Of a stretch of 64,000 nt of DNA, positions 31,178-43,357 are shown one piece after another. The notes beneath the pieces were generated by a model. The model did no database searches. It saw only the letters and a list, made by a program, of their open reading frames with translations, and was not told the origin of the DNA. Position 1 is the stretch's first letter. Every line of letters starts with the position of its first letter. The position numbers and the translations under genes are program-made. Where the stretch lies: contig NW_025939280.1 in NCBI RefSeq assembly GCF_000764305.2, positions 62,001 to 126,000 of the forward strand. Direction: 5' to 3'. The DNA is from Hyalella azteca (lineage: Eukaryota; Arthropoda; Malacostraca; Amphipoda; Hyalellidae).

Positions 31178-34155
31178 AAAGTTAATTTAAATAATTATCA
31201 AGTTAATTTGAGAATTGCTTTGTGTGTTGGCGTTGACTAACCTATGAATAATGCTGCTTAACCAGCTTAATTTAATATTTTTTTTACTACTACCTTCTGT
31301 TAATATTTTGGCGAAAAACTTTGACTTTAGTAATCATGTTATGAAGCTTCACTGTCTCCGCTTCAATTTAGCATCAGTACAAAAATTTTCAACTCAAACC
31401 AAGTCCAACATATTAATTTTCGTAGCAAATAATTTAAATTTCGGACATGCATTCGTACAAGTATCGACGCTTATATTTGACTTAAGGAAACTTTGCGTAA
31501 GCTATGACAAAATAACTTAACTTGAAAACGGAATTTCAAATTCAGAATAGTTAGCAGAAATATACCATAGGAACGAGTTAACTTATTCCAAAAATAGCAC
31601 AATTTATTTTAAAAAGAATTACAACTAATTTTAAAAGTCATTTAAAAAGTCGTTTTCACTGTGCTTTTAGAGCGCAATCACGAACCTCGATTTTCCTCGG
31701 CCTTGCAGGCTGTTTTAGGCGTAATCACTTAATGAAGCGTTCACCCATATACTTTGCATTACGTTTCCCCTTGTAATTATCTAGGTCGTTCATAACCAGC
31801 GATAGCGCTTCAGGAGACCGTCTCAGCGCTAAAACGAGTCTTTTTCTCTCTAAGCACAAGAATGGCTCAGAAAATCTGAAAACAGTATATGCAGAGAAAA
31901 CTTTTTAAAATTCTTATTATTCACATGAAATTTATATACTCAGTTAGTTTTGTAATATTTTATCATAACAATATCGATTATTGAAGAATTTCTTCTTCAA
32001 TTTGTAAATAGCTGACTAATTTCTTGCAAAATATTTTCTAGTCTCACCATTTTCATTCTGATGTTCTTTAATGATGCTGGACGTGAATGCTCGGTACTCA
32101 ACTTTGATTGCATAAAAGTCAGTTCCAAAGATTTTAAAAAATTCCTGTTCTCTGTAAATAAATTTACAGATCAAATCAATCAATTACTTTGTTAGTTTAT
32201 TAAACGGTCAAAGTAATTGATGAGATTAATTGCAAATTTATAAAAAATTAAATAAAAAATCAACAGGACATAAAATAAATATGGTCGAAATGACAATGTT
32301 TTAGAGTTAAAAATTTGCGCGTTAGAGTCAACTTTTTCCAATTTGTCATAGAAGAGCATTTTTCCGGTAGAGCTTTAGCATGAAACATCAGTGCATCAGT
32401 GATATGGTGCTGCTTTGTACAGCGTCCTACATTTAAAGTAATAAAAGATGAAGTTCGCTCATAAAAGTTACTCGCAATGACATGAACATGTACTTTTTCT
32501 GAAGGCAACTTTTCATTTCTATTGAGCCGAAAGTTAGCAGTATGAGAGGGTTATTTCAGCTTCTATGAAAATGCAGTCCAATTTATATAATGAAAGGTAT
32601 TATTATATTTGTATTACTTTGAACTTAATATTTGGTCTATGTGAATTGAAAATGTTTGTAAAGCGATGCTGCTTCTTTAAATCTCGTTTTAAGTATAAAA
32701 ATATCAGGAATCCTTTAAGCTTCTAGGATCAAAACTCCACGTGGTAAATATTTTTACTATATTTTTTATAATAACAAATAATTATATTCGACTGGTGTTG
32801 ATTGCATATTATACATAGGCAGTTTGAGGCTCTTCAATGTTTAACCAAATCGTATTCTATTCGCGAAACTCTGTCGAGAAAAATATTTTGCTCGATAAAA
32901 TCAGAGAAATTTGCGAGTTTAGCGAACGAATATTACGAATGTTATGATTTCGTGCCTATTGGTATGGAAATTTTTACCTAGGCATCTAAATAAGTATAAT
33001 TTTTATTCTCCTTAGAAAGCAGGGCGAAAAATAAAATCGTGTAAGAATTATGTGTAATTATAATTTTAATTGGTTTATATAAATGGATTTCACAGTAATT
33101 CATGTAAGAAATAAATTTCGGCAGCACCGCGGATTACTGAAGCGCTAAGAAAACAAAGGAACAACTCTAAAAAGCACGCGTTATTGAATTGAAGAATCGC
33201 TGTACATTCAAAGGCATTACGAAGAACCTTCAATAACGTGTCATAAGTCCCAAAGATCATCCCTGGTCCCCACAACGGCCTCATTATTTATCCCCAACCC
33301 CAGAACTGCTCTTCACAATTTCCCCTCCTGATTTTGTAATGCCTCGAGAAAGCGTGAGCCGCCGACGATGTCTTCGACAGGATTTAATTACTAAGGATAC
33401 CTGTTCAGCTTGGCCATAGGAATATCATTATAGAAATTCTGGAGAGTCGTCTCCCTCGCTGTTAAGAATTCATTTATTTCGGGACTGTAAATGTGGGAAT
33501 GATAATTATCGTAGTCCATAAGAATGATGAATCATAGATTCTTGGAATGCTTGACTTGAGTTTCTGCGTAATAGATTTGTATTAGAAATCAAACATGAGC
33601 GGAGCATAATTAAAAAAAATTGTGGCAGATTTTTTCGCTAGGTTTGTATTGAAATCGAAATCCGAACATATATTTTTGCCTATAAGAATAATTGCGGTTA
33701 AAATTTTGCGCACTTTTGTTACTGATGTAGTTTATCTCCAGTTTAATTTCACGTCTGTATCTTTTTTCTAACAAATATATTAGGAATTGAAAAACTCCTC
33801 ATGATACCAATAATGATAAAAATAAATTCCATTGATGATACCTTGAAAAGATTACCCATTGTAAATAAAAAAATGTTTTGAAAAATTCAAAATAAAAGCA
33901 AAGAGAGGCAGTACTGCCACCCTGCTGTCGCTCTCATGAATATGCAAGGCAAGCGCTATCCGGAATTAGGGGTTATAAAAAACTGTAACTTCCATAAAAT
34001 TATCGATGAAAGAGCGTTCGTTCAGCAAAATGAACCGTGGTAAAATTTTAATGCATCTTTGATATCTATCGTATATGATATAAGTATTTTTTAAAGTGAT
34101 GTGACATTTATGTATCAAATTCAATGTCGAGTTAATTACATCTACTTAAAATTCC
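31178..34155. other. AT-rich non-coding stretch
   Basis: About 3 kb without a recognised gene, MITE or tandem array. The GC-richer patch at 33230-33420 has no consistent frame. Confidence 0.5.
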
Positions 34156-35210
34156 GTGTTTCTTCTCATCTCAAACTTACATTTAACCAGTACATCACTT
34201 TCATCACATCCCATCACATCATTCCCAGTACATCTCACCACATCATATAACTCTCATCACATCACTCTAATCACATCACATCACTCTAATCACATCACAT
34301 CATTCGCATCACATCACATCACTCTCATCACATCAAATCACTCTCATCACATCACATACTCTCATCACATCACATCACTCTCATCACATCACATCACTCT
34401 CATCACATCACATACTCTCATCACATCACATCTCTCTCATCACATCACTCTCATCACATCACACCACTCTCATCACATCACACTACTCTCATCACATCAC
34501 ACTCATCACATCACACCACTCTAATCACATCATATACTCTCATCACATCACACTCATCACATCACACCACTCTCATCTCATCACATCACATCACTCTCAT
34601 CACATCACACTCATCACATCACATCACTCTCATCACATCACATCACTCTCATCACATCACATACTCTCATCACATCACATCACTCTCATCACATCACATA
34701 CTCTCATCACATCACACCACTCATCACATCNTCACATCACATCACATCACATCACATCACATCACATCACATCACATCACATCACATCACATCACATCAC
34801 ATCACATCACATCACATCACATCACATCACATCACATCACATCACATCACATCACATCACATCACATCACATCACATCACATCACATCACATCACATCAC
34901 ATCACATCACATCACATCACATCACATCACATCACATCACATCACATCACATCACATCACATCACATCACATCACATCACATCACATCACATCACATCAC
35001 ATCACATCACATCACATCACATCACATCACATCACATCACATCACATCACATCACATCACATCACATCACATCACATCACATCACATCACATCACATCAC
35101 ATCACATCACATCACATCACATCACTCTCATCGCATCACTCTCCTCACATCACTCTCATCACATCACTCTCATCACATCACTCTCATCACATCACATCAC
35201 TCTCATCATA
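34156..35210. repeat. (ATCAC)n satellite with an assembly gap base
   Basis: The outer parts mix ATCAC pentamers with CTCATCAC interruptions. From 34732 to about 35124 the array is uninterrupted ATCAC. An N at 34731 marks the switch, so the pure part was probably gap-filled and its true length is unknown. The 122-codon plus frame at 34156-34524 is only the repeat translated. Confidence 0.95.
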
Positions 35211-35232
35211 ACATGACACTACACGCGCCATG

Positions 35233-36930
35233 TCACCGCAGGGAAATCTCCTGAGCAGAAGTTCGTCGCCGCCGCTGCCGAGTTAATGTGAAGCTCTCGG
35301 CTGAGACGGAAGACTTCTTGGCCTTCTCCTCAGCCTTCTTCTCGGCCTTCTTCTCAGCCTTCTTCTCAGCCCTCTTTTCAGCCTTCTTCTCAGCCTTCTT
35401 CTCAGCCTTCTTCTCAGCCTTCTTCTCAGCCTCCTTGTCAGCCTTCTTCTCAGCCTTCTTCTCAGCCTCCTTCTCAATCTTCTTCTCAGCCTTCTTCTCG
35501 GCCTTCTTCTCAGCCTTCTTCTCGGCCTTCTTCTCAGCCTTCTTCTCAGCCTTCTTCTCAGCCTTCTTCTCAGCCTTCTTCTCGGCCTTCTTCTCAGCCT
35601 TCTTCTCAGCCTTCTTCTCAGCCTTCTTCTCAGCCTTCTTCTCAGCCTTCTCCTCAACTTTCTTCTCAGCCTTCTCCTCAGCCATCTTCTCAGCCTTCTC
35701 CTCAGCTTTCTTCTCAGCCTTCTTCATAGCCTTCTTCTCGGCCTTCTTCTCAGCTTTCTTCTCAGCCTACTTCTTAGCCTTCTTCTTGGCCTTCTTCTCA
35801 GTCTTCTTCTCAGCCTTTTTCTCAGCCTTCTTTTCAGACTTTTTTAGCCTTCTTCTCAGCCTTCCTTTCAGCCTTCTTCTCAGCCTTCTTTTCAGCCTTT
35901 TTTAGCCTTATTCTCAGCCTTCCTTTCAGCCTTCTTCTCTGCCTTCTTATCAACCTTCTCCTCAGCATCTTCTCAGCCTTCTTTTCAGCCTTCATATCAG
36001 CCTTCTTCTCAGCCTTCTTTTCAGCCTTCTTCTCAGCCTTCTTATCAGCCTTCTTCTCAGCATCTTCTCAGCCTTCTTTTCAGCCTTCTTCTCAGCCTTC
36101 TTTTCAGCATTCTTCTCAGCCTTCTTCTCAGCCTTCTTATCAGCCTTCTCCTCAGCATCTTCTTAGCCTTCTTTTCAGCATTCTTCTCAGCCTTCTTTTA
36201 GGCGTTCTTCTCAGCCTTCTTCTCTGCCTTCTTTTCAACCTGCTTTTCAGCCTTCTTTTCAGCCTTCTTCTCAGCCCTCTTCTCAGCCTACTTCTCAATC
36301 TTCTTCTCAGCCTTCTTCTCAACCTTCTTCTCAGCCTTCTTCTCAGCCTCCTTCTCAATCTTCCTCTCAGCCTTCTTCTCAGCCTTCTTCTCCGCCTTCT
36401 TCTCAGCCTTCTTTTCAGCCTTCTTCTCAGCCTTCTTATCAGCCTTCTCCTCAGCATCTTCTCAGCCTTCTTTTCAGTCTTCTTTTCAGCCTTCTTCTCA
36501 GCCTTCTTCTCAGCCTTCTTCTCAGCCTTCTTCTCAGCCTTCTTATCAGCCTTCTCCTCAGCATCTTCTTAGCCTTCTTTTCAGCATTCTTCTCAGCCTT
36601 CTTTTAAGCGTTCTTCTCAACCTTCTTGTAGGCGTTCTTCTCAGCCTTCTTCTCTGCCTTCTTTTCAACCTGCTTTTCAGCCTTCTTTTCAGCCTTCTTC
36701 TCAGCCCTCTTCTCAGTCTCCTTCTCAATCTTCTTCTCAGCCTTTTTCTCTATCTTCTTCTCAGCCTTCTTCTCAGCCTCCTTCTCAATCTTCTTCTCAG
36801 CCTTCTTCTCAACTTTCTTCTCAGCCTTCTTCTCAGCCTTCACATCGGCTGAGACGGAAGACTCCTCGGCCTTTATCTCAGTCTTCCTGTAATTCTTCTT
36901 CTCAGCCTTCTTCTCTGCCTTCTAAAAAAT
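35233..36930. repeat. 12-bp minisatellite, strand-asymmetric, about 1.6 kb
   Basis: The unit is CTTCTTCTCAGC on the plus strand, so the minus strand is purine-rich. Being 12 bp, every frame without a stop stays open. The minus strand reads AEKK repeats (164 codons at 35233-35727, 79 codons at 36604-36843), another minus frame RRRL, and the plus strand FSAF. Scattered indels and stops break all frames over the full array. A lysine-rich repeat protein is possible for the first segment, which ends in a non-repeat tail AKKSSVSAESFTLTRQRRRR, but nothing else supports it. The non-repeat edge TCGGCTGAGACGGAAGACT occurs at both ends (about 35299 and 36845). Confidence 0.9.
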
Positions 36931-37083
36931 CACCGATTTCGCTTAAAAAAACTATTATTTTTTTGGGCTTTGAGTTCTCATATTATCAGCACACATTTTA
37001 ATTTCCTGCTTTGAGTGTTTTTTGACATTATTTGCTGCTTCTTAAACTGACTCTGCTCAACAACCTGTCTGCTAAAAAACAGG

Positions 37084-37236
37084 CACTCAGAGGAATTGAT
37101 AGGTCATACTGTCCGAATAATGACACATTTACGGCACCCAGCACTGATACGCCCTTATTATGGTCCAAACTGGGTCAGGATTTCTCACAAATAGCGTATA
37201 GATATTAGGACACAGTCACACTCATTTCTATGAGTG
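37084..37236 (+). mobile_element. MITE family A copy
   Basis: Left end CACTCAGAGGAATTGATAGG; core TCCAAACTGGGTCAGGATTT; right end CACTCATTTCTATGAGTG. It is slightly short (about 150 bp). Confidence 0.8.
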
Positions 37237-37334
37237 AGAAACGATTCCGCCAGGGAAGCGGTACGTTTCATTCTGCATGCACGCCTCGCATTAGGCTGCC
37301 GGAGAGCCGCGCTGTAGTGCACTACCACATCAAA

Positions 37335-37570
37335 GCCAATACCATCCCAGCCAACCATCGCAGCCAATACCATCCCAGCCAACCATCGCAGCCAATACCA
37401 TCCCAGCCAACCATCGCAGCCAATACCATCTCGATCAATACCATCACTCCTACCATCTCAGCCAATATCATCTCAACCAATACCAGCTCAGCCAATACCA
37501 GTTCGGCCAATACCACCACTCCAACCATCGCAGCCAATACCGCCGCTGCAACCATCGCAGCCAATTCTTC
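37335..37570. repeat. 28-bp minisatellite and derivatives
   Basis: Units ACCATCGCAGCCAATACCAT plus CCCAGCCA start near 37355, 37383 and 37411, each itself a dimer of a ~14-bp motif, then decay into AATACCA(T/G)C(T/A)C-type pieces. It gives long open frames on both strands. Confidence 0.85.
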
Positions 37571-37637
37571 CAATACTAGCGTGCAATTTTTCCGTTGATT
37601 TGCAAATCTAATTTGCGGCTCACTCTTGCTGGGCAGA

Positions 37638-37798
37638 ATACACTTCCACTGATATAATAAACACTATCACTATACGCATACACTTCCACTGATATAATAA
37701 ACACTATCACTATACGCATACACTTCCACTGACATAATAAACACTATCACTATACGCATACACTTCCACTGACATAATAAACACTATCACTATACGCT
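37638..37798. repeat. 40-bp minisatellite, four copies
   Basis: Nearly identical units of CATACACTTCCACTGATATA then ATAAACACTATCACTATACG begin near 37639, 37679, 37719 and 37759. The last two share a T-to-C change (GACATA). Confidence 0.95.
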
Positions 37799-38575
37799 AT
37801 GACTATTTTGAAAGCAACACATTAGACAGAGAGAAAATTATAAGAAATATATCTCCATTTTGACAAGAGCTCCTTGATTTCTCATAATGTAATTAGCCAA
37901 TAGATGATCAATCAACGTTATTTTGGTTCAGTTCTTGAGCCACGCAAGATTGGATATTGTGGAAATATTCTATACATAATTTTTATATATAACTTATGAA
38001 TTTTGCTTGAAAAATTTCGAAATTTGTGAAAATGTGCGGGGTGCAGCCGCGACGAGGCATGCGCCATGTAACGCAACAAAATTAATTAGTAGAATTAAGA
38101 TACGCGAGAAGGTATGATACATTTTTATTAATTAAGTAATTGATTACGAATAAAACAATATATTTTCTATTCTAATTAATTTCCATGTCCCCTGATACGT
38201 TCAAAATTTTTGTTTTCTCGGAGTTCAAAGTTAATTATTGCTTGTCTTTTAGGGTGTGTAGGGTTTGAGGCTGAAATGTAATCGTAAATCAAATCGTAAT
38301 TCTATAGCGAATTTGTGTACCTAAATGCTTATTTGCTTCGCTCAAAGTTTAATGAGGATTTCGCACGGTGGCTGGTCTAAAATACGTCGATATGTGATAT
38401 TCTATTTTTATAGACTAATAACGTAATTTCCATAACTCCGTCTAATATTTTACATAACAGAAAATAAATCTTCATATTTCCTTATTGCGGCCAAAATCGG
38501 CATTTAGTTGCCACGCGTCCAGAGAACGACGGAGCTCATACAATCTAGAAGCACTCTAAGGCTGCCACTCAGGGA
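37799..38575. other. AT-rich non-coding stretch
   Basis: Nothing recognised. Confidence 0.5.
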
Positions 38576-38749
38576 AATACATGGGTCATATTGTCCAAAT
38601 AGTGACACACTTTCTTACCGACATCACTAGCAGAGAGCGGACGTAGCATTGATACACCCGTGTGTCTGGTCGAACTGGGTCAGTGTTACTCATATAATGC
38701 CCAAAAGTGCATCATTAGTTGGACAAAGTCTCACTTATTTATCTGAGTG
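38576..38749 (+). mobile_element. MITE family A, full-length copy
   Basis: Left end CACTCAGGGAAATACATGGG with TCATATTGTCCAAATAGTGA; core GTCGAACTGGGTCAGTGTTA; right end TTGGACAAAGTCTCACTTAT then TTATCTGAGTG. Confidence 0.85.
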
Positions 38750-38850
38750 AGTTCATTTGCACGGAGTTAAGCTTAACTTAAGTTGAGATGCCGCTGTCGA
38801 GCTCATAATGCAACGTAAGTTACATCAATGCACAGCGATACCGACTGCAG

Positions 38851-39034
38851 CATTCAGGAAAATGAGTGAGACATTGTCTAAATATCGAAGCACTTCTTGC
38901 TTATGTTTGGGTCACATTAGCCAAGTTTGGTCCAACGGAAGTTCGCGTATATGATGCGTCAGCTATCTGTCAGGGCTGTGTGTGAGAAAGTGAGTCAACA
39001 TTTAGACAATATAACGCATTCATTTATAAGAGTG
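38851..39034 (-). mobile_element. MITE family A, full-length copy
   Basis: Left end CATTCAGGAAAATGAGTGAG then ACATTGTCTAAATA; reversed core GGGTCACATTAGCCAAGTTT; right end TTTAGACAATATAACGCATT then CATTTATAAGAGTG. It lies about 100 bp from a forward copy. Confidence 0.8.
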
Positions 39035-39146
39035 TCTGTCAAAATTAATTAATTAGTTAATGAACTTTGCGGTCGCATTTTAATTATTTTGATTTTTAAT
39101 TGGTTGATGAGCTTTGCGGTCGTACGGTAGTTTGTGATACGAGATA

Positions 39147-39662
39147 GATGGCTATACGAGGATGAACGTATTAATGGCTATACGAGGATGAACGTATTAA
39201 TGGCTATACGAGGATGAACGTATTAATGGCTATACGAGGATGAACGTATTAATGGCTATACGACGATGAACGTATTAATGGCTATACGAGGATGAACGTA
39301 TGGATGGCTATACGGCGATGAACGTACGGATGGATGGCTATACGAGGATGAACGCGGATGAACGTGTGGATGGCTATACGGCGATGAACGTATTAATGGC
39401 TATACCTGTCTCTTATACACATCTAGATGTGTATAAGAGACAGGCGATGAACGTATTAATGGCTATGAACGCGGATGAACGTATGGATGGCTATACGAGG
39501 ATGAACGTATGGATGGCCATACGAGAATGAACGTACGGATGGATGGCTATACGAGGATGAACGCGGATGAACGTATGGATGGCTATACGAGGATGAACGC
39601 GGATGAACGTATGGATGGCTATACGAGGATGAACGTATGGATGGCTATACGAGGATGAACGT
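39147..39662. repeat. 26/27-bp minisatellite interrupted by adapter
   Basis: Unit ATGGCTATACGAGGATGAAC plus GTATTA (26 bp) at the left, shifting to variants with GTATGG and an extra GCGGATGAAC at the right, about 19 copies. A Tn5 mosaic-end pair at 39406-39443 splits it. Confidence 0.95.
39406..39443. other. Tn5/Nextera mosaic-end palindrome (library artefact)
   Basis: Head-to-head 19-bp mosaic ends inside the 26-bp array. Translation through it gives VSYTHLDVYKRQ, a telltale adapter peptide. Confidence 0.95.
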
Positions 39663-40216
39663 CAGTAAAGCTTTCTACGATGAAAAATATATCAGCTAAA
39701 AGTTCGTGACATCAGGCATAAATAACTTTCTACCCTCGTTCAATTATTCCTCGTTCCTTTCCATGCCTCAAACTTAAACTTATGTTGCGTACTAAGTCAT
39801 AATTTTAGTCGTACTTGAATAATATCCGAGACTCTTCTTAGAACTGCTGTCTTTATTGCATTCTGGCAAAATGTCTGTTAAAAATTAGCTTCAATATGTC
39901 TAAAATTCATTTCTATCGCAACGAATTCGATGTGATGACACGTTAAACTTCCGTAGACAGCACAAAAAGTAAAATTGGTGATTGGATGATTACGGAAACT
40001 TTTTGAACTCAGTCGCACTTTAAGTTACATTGCGATACATGAGACGATATAAAGTTATTTAATACAAAAAACACATGAAGTCTTGTTTTGGCTTACCTTA
40101 CTCATCATGACCGTTACTCATCAGAAATATAATATTTTTTTAGCATAATAAATACATTTTCTTAACCGTATTAAGTCATGTAGAATTTTGAAGCCTAACC
40201 TTCCCCAGGTAAGTTA
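39663..40216. other. AT-rich non-coding stretch
   Basis: Nothing recognised. Confidence 0.5.
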
Positions 40217-40349
40217 CACAGTCAGACAAATGAACGGGCTGTATTGTCCAAGTAATGACACACTTTCTTAAGGTTGCAATGATGAGCTTGTCGGGCCAAA
40301 CTGTGTCAGGATTGCCTACACAAGTGCAAGAAGTGTATCGTATATCGCA
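40217..40349 (+). mobile_element. MITE family A, 3'-truncated copy
   Basis: Left end CACAGTCAGACAAATGAACG with TGTATTGTCCAAGTAATGAC; core GGGCCAAACTGTGTCAGGAT. Similarity ends after GTGTATCG. Confidence 0.75.
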
Positions 40350-40440
40350 CAATCGAAAATCGCAATATTTTTTCGATTGGCATTTCCCATGAAGGGTGAT
40401 GTTGGTTTCGAAAGCTTGCCGACGAAAGCATTTTTGTAGT

Positions 40441-40809
40441 TCAGGGCTGAACCATTTCCTTAAAATAGTTACTATATTTTATAAATCCATTTAATTCTAG
40501 CGAAATTTGAAGCCCTTTTATATCTGGGTAATAAATATACTCCTCCCTATGGCGGATGGTCGAAAGCTTGCCGGCGAGAGCATTTCTGTAGTTCAGGGCA
40601 GAGTCCCGCGTGGACTTCAATGCAAATGTTAGCTCGGACAAATGCCTCTGTAATTTTGTCCCACACAATAGCTTCAAATGGAGGAGCATCGAGATAATCT
40701 TTTGCGATCGGCCCCGACATCCGAGTCTCGTTTGCAATTCCAACTCAGAGGAAGCCGTCACAGGATGCAGAGAATCTATCCACATTTCCAATTTGGAGGC
40801 CCCTTCATC
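40441..40809 (-). other. Weak candidate exon with partial tandem duplicate
   Basis: On the minus strand an AATACATTCCAG acceptor-like site (40810) is followed by an open frame to 40441. It begins DEGASKLEMWIDSLHPVTAS and its first 80 codons lie in a GC-rich pocket. The stretch reading SALNYRNALAGKLS (about 40562-40605) has a diverged copy downstream at about 40408-40450 reading SALNYKNAFVGKLS in a shifted frame. The differences change amino acids only conservatively. No domain is recognised, no good donor site was found, and the later part of the frame is AT-rich. It may be a broken exon, a retro-copy or chance. Confidence 0.3.
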
Positions 40810-40824
40810 CTGGAATGTATTTTA

Positions 40825-41214
40825 ATCCATAATTCGTGAGGTGCGGTAAATGATCTAGAAACCCAAAACTACACTACGCTACCTTGCGGTTATTTGTAAT
40901 GATATTCATTGGTTTCATACGAAATTGTGTTGATGCTCATATTCCCGTATGTTTTAGTCGTTGCTATTTGGCAGCCATGTAAATTGTCGTTTGATTCATC
41001 GACACGATGCATAAATATTCAGAAACGCAACTTGAAAGCAACAACATGATAGCAATTTCTTTGCATTTGAAGCGCATGACATATCATCTAAATTAGATTA
41101 CAAGACTCCTTGTTATTCCAAATATTCATGTAGTAAATTTTTTTTAGTTTTGAACCTTATGATGCGGTAAAAATTATTAAAAATTTGAAGCAGACATGAG
41201 ACAAAGGCGGCGTA
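40825..41214. other. AT-rich non-coding stretch
   Basis: Nothing recognised. Confidence 0.5.
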
Positions 41215-41605
41215 GATATGGCTTGCGAAACAAAGGCCGCATCATTTGGCATGTCTTATTAGACAAATACCGCGTCATTTGACATGGCTGTATAGACAAA
41301 GGCTGCGTCATTTCATGACTTTGGGGACAAAGGCAGTGTCATTTGGCATGACTTAGAAGACAAAAGCTGCGCCAATGGCATGACTAAAGAAAAGCATGCC
41401 ACTGGCATGTGAACAAAGTCCGCATCATTTGGCATGTCTTTTGAGACAATGGCCGCGCCATTTGGCGTGCCTTTGGAGATAGAGGCTGCGTCATTTGACA
41501 TGAATTAAGAGACAGGCCGCGTCATTTGGCATGTCTTTGTAGACAAATACCGCATCATTTGGCATTGCCTTGGAGACAAAGGCCACGTCATTTGACGCTG
41601 CGAAG
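41215..41605. repeat. Degenerate ~33-bp minisatellite
   Basis: About eleven diverged copies of GACAAAGGCCGCGTCATTTG plus GCATGTCTTTG. The period being near 33 gives 11-residue repeats in translation. Confidence 0.85.
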
Positions 41606-41734
41606 TGTTGGTAATATCAAAGACATAATGGAGAGGTCGTCACCGGATCCAAAGCCCATCAGTGACGCCGGCCTCATTTATCAGCGTCTGCAGCAACAGC
41701 CGTCGAGGGCTTTGGCAGTGTTGGCTTGTCCCTT

Positions 41735-41880
41735 GTCAGACCTTGGCACCAGGACAAGCAAGGCAAGACAAGGTGCCAAGGCGCGACAAGGCATTAGAAG
41801 TTGCCAAGACTAATAGGGCAAGACAAGGTGCCAAGGTAACTAAGGCATCACAAGGTGCCAAGACCATAAAGGAAATTAAA
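41735..41880. repeat. Short AAGACAAGGTGCC-type repeats
   Basis: Units like AAGGTGCCAAGG and GGCAAGACAAGG recur five to six times. The frames at 41526-41901 owe their length to this and the preceding array, although the non-repeat part 41605-41735 is GC-rich and open in two frames. Confidence 0.6.
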
Positions 41881-42060
41881 AAATTTTCCATGTTGATGTA
41901 GTAGCGACAAGGAAGATTCAGTGGATAGGTAATGGTAGTTGAGTTAGAAACAATTGGAACGTGACCTCATCTTATCTGTGATAGCTGTTCGCTAACACAA
42001 TTGAATTTACGCATGTAAAGGACACTTATTAATTAGTTGATGCATGCAATTTCACCTCCT

Positions 42061-42087
42061 ATATATATATATATATATATATATATA
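42061..42087. repeat. (AT)n microsatellite
   Basis: Uninterrupted run of about 13 AT dinucleotides. Confidence 0.97.
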
Positions 42088-42752
42088 ACGTCCCACCACA
42101 TCATTGCATTTGGACACGATTAATTTTTTCTGCAAAGCTTGTCATATGGCCCTTGCCAAATACGCGAGCCAACTTTAAACTCCGTCGGTCACGATGCGAC
42201 TTTTCAGTTCACTATCTTATCTTAGTTTTCGTGTAAGTGCGTACATTGGCTTTCCTACCAAACATCTTCTTTAAGTTGGGCCGATCCTAATTTACTAACT
42301 AAACCGTCAATAAATCTTTAATAATAGGCCATTACTCCACTTCTGAATATCGCTTACGGCAATATGTTAGAGGGTGTGTTTTTCTTTAGTTCATCAAATA
42401 AAATGACTAAAATCATATACTGTTTATTTTGACCATAAATTAGTCATCAGACTCTGAGATCAATTCTAATATTCTTTTTATTTATCACTTCATGCATAAT
42501 TACGTTTCCCATAAGTCTTACCTTGCATATATTTACTGCCTAGCCCGTCTATTGCATCTGTCTGCTTCTCCTGTTTTGTCATTTGTCAGCTCCTGCTTCG
42601 TCAATTATCGAGGTACGAACTGGGTGTGATATTGCCGTGTTCTGTTCTGTCCCGCCGAGAATTGAAAATATTGAATATTTTTGTTAACGTACGAAATGTA
42701 TCAGTTCGTGGCGTTTCCTTATAGTAATACCGTTTATTCTTCACACCGTTCC
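42088..42752. other. Non-coding stretch
   Basis: Nothing firm. A strong acceptor-like tract ending TTTGTCATTTGTCAG near 42590 is followed 23 bases later by a donor-like GAG|GTACGA, too short to judge. Confidence 0.35.
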
Positions 42753-42836
42753 TGTTCATTCAAACTGAGTCAGGATAACCACATGAGGGTAAAAATTGCA
42801 TTGATATTTAGACGAAGACTCGTTCATTTCTCTGAT
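42753..42836 (+). mobile_element. MITE family A, right-half fragment
   Basis: Keeps CAAACTGAGTCAGGATAACC and a right end GACTCGTTCATTTCTCTGAT. Confidence 0.7.
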
Positions 42837-43251
42837 AGCAATGTGCTCTTCCAACGCAGACCGAATTTATATTATAACATATGATATGATGGCTAATTGT
42901 AAAATGTTATGGTTTGATATGGTATACATGTAATAACAACAAGCAAATAAATACGAGGGCTATGTCCTCAGACTTGAATAGGTTTATCCTGTTGCATTCA
43001 AACTTTATTTGTCATTTAATCTAAGAAATAGATTTAAAATATAAAGAAAACCCGTAGTGAAAAAATACGTAAAAATATAAAAAAAATTCAGTGAGACTCA
43101 GAAGTAAAAAGAAGTGCATTTGTTTCTTCCCTTCTGATGATTAGTTTTTAGCTTTTTACAAACTCAAGAACGTAGCTTAACCTTAGCTCTTTTCGATTCT
43201 TTTTTCAATAAAATCAATCCACCAATCTTGGGAGTTTAGTTAAAAAATTAG

Positions 43252-43355
43252 ACCAGTACACACTGTAGTGAGTGACAGAGAGCACATTTTCTCGTCCATC
43301 CGTGACTTGAAGTCAAGGACGGACGTCACGGACGGACATGACGAGTACAGTAGCG
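43252..43355 (+). mobile_element. MITE family B copy (first of an inverted pair)
   Basis: Starts CAGTACACACTGTAGTGAGT then GACAGAGAGCACATTTTCTC. It has a GACGGACGTCACGGACGGAC tract and ends GACGAGTACAGTAGCGCC. It is followed at once by a second copy in opposite orientation. Confidence 0.75.
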
Positions 43356-43357
43356 CC

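Noticed and set aside
35233..35905. AEKK-, RRRL- and FSAF-repeat proteins
   Set aside because: All three readings come from one 12-bp unit in different frames. Only the AEKK reading has a non-repeat tail, and this is noted as a possibility in findings but not called a gene.
39300..39530. 76-codon frame MDGYTAMNVRMDGYT...
   Set aside because: Tandem-repeat translation interrupted by the adapter peptide.
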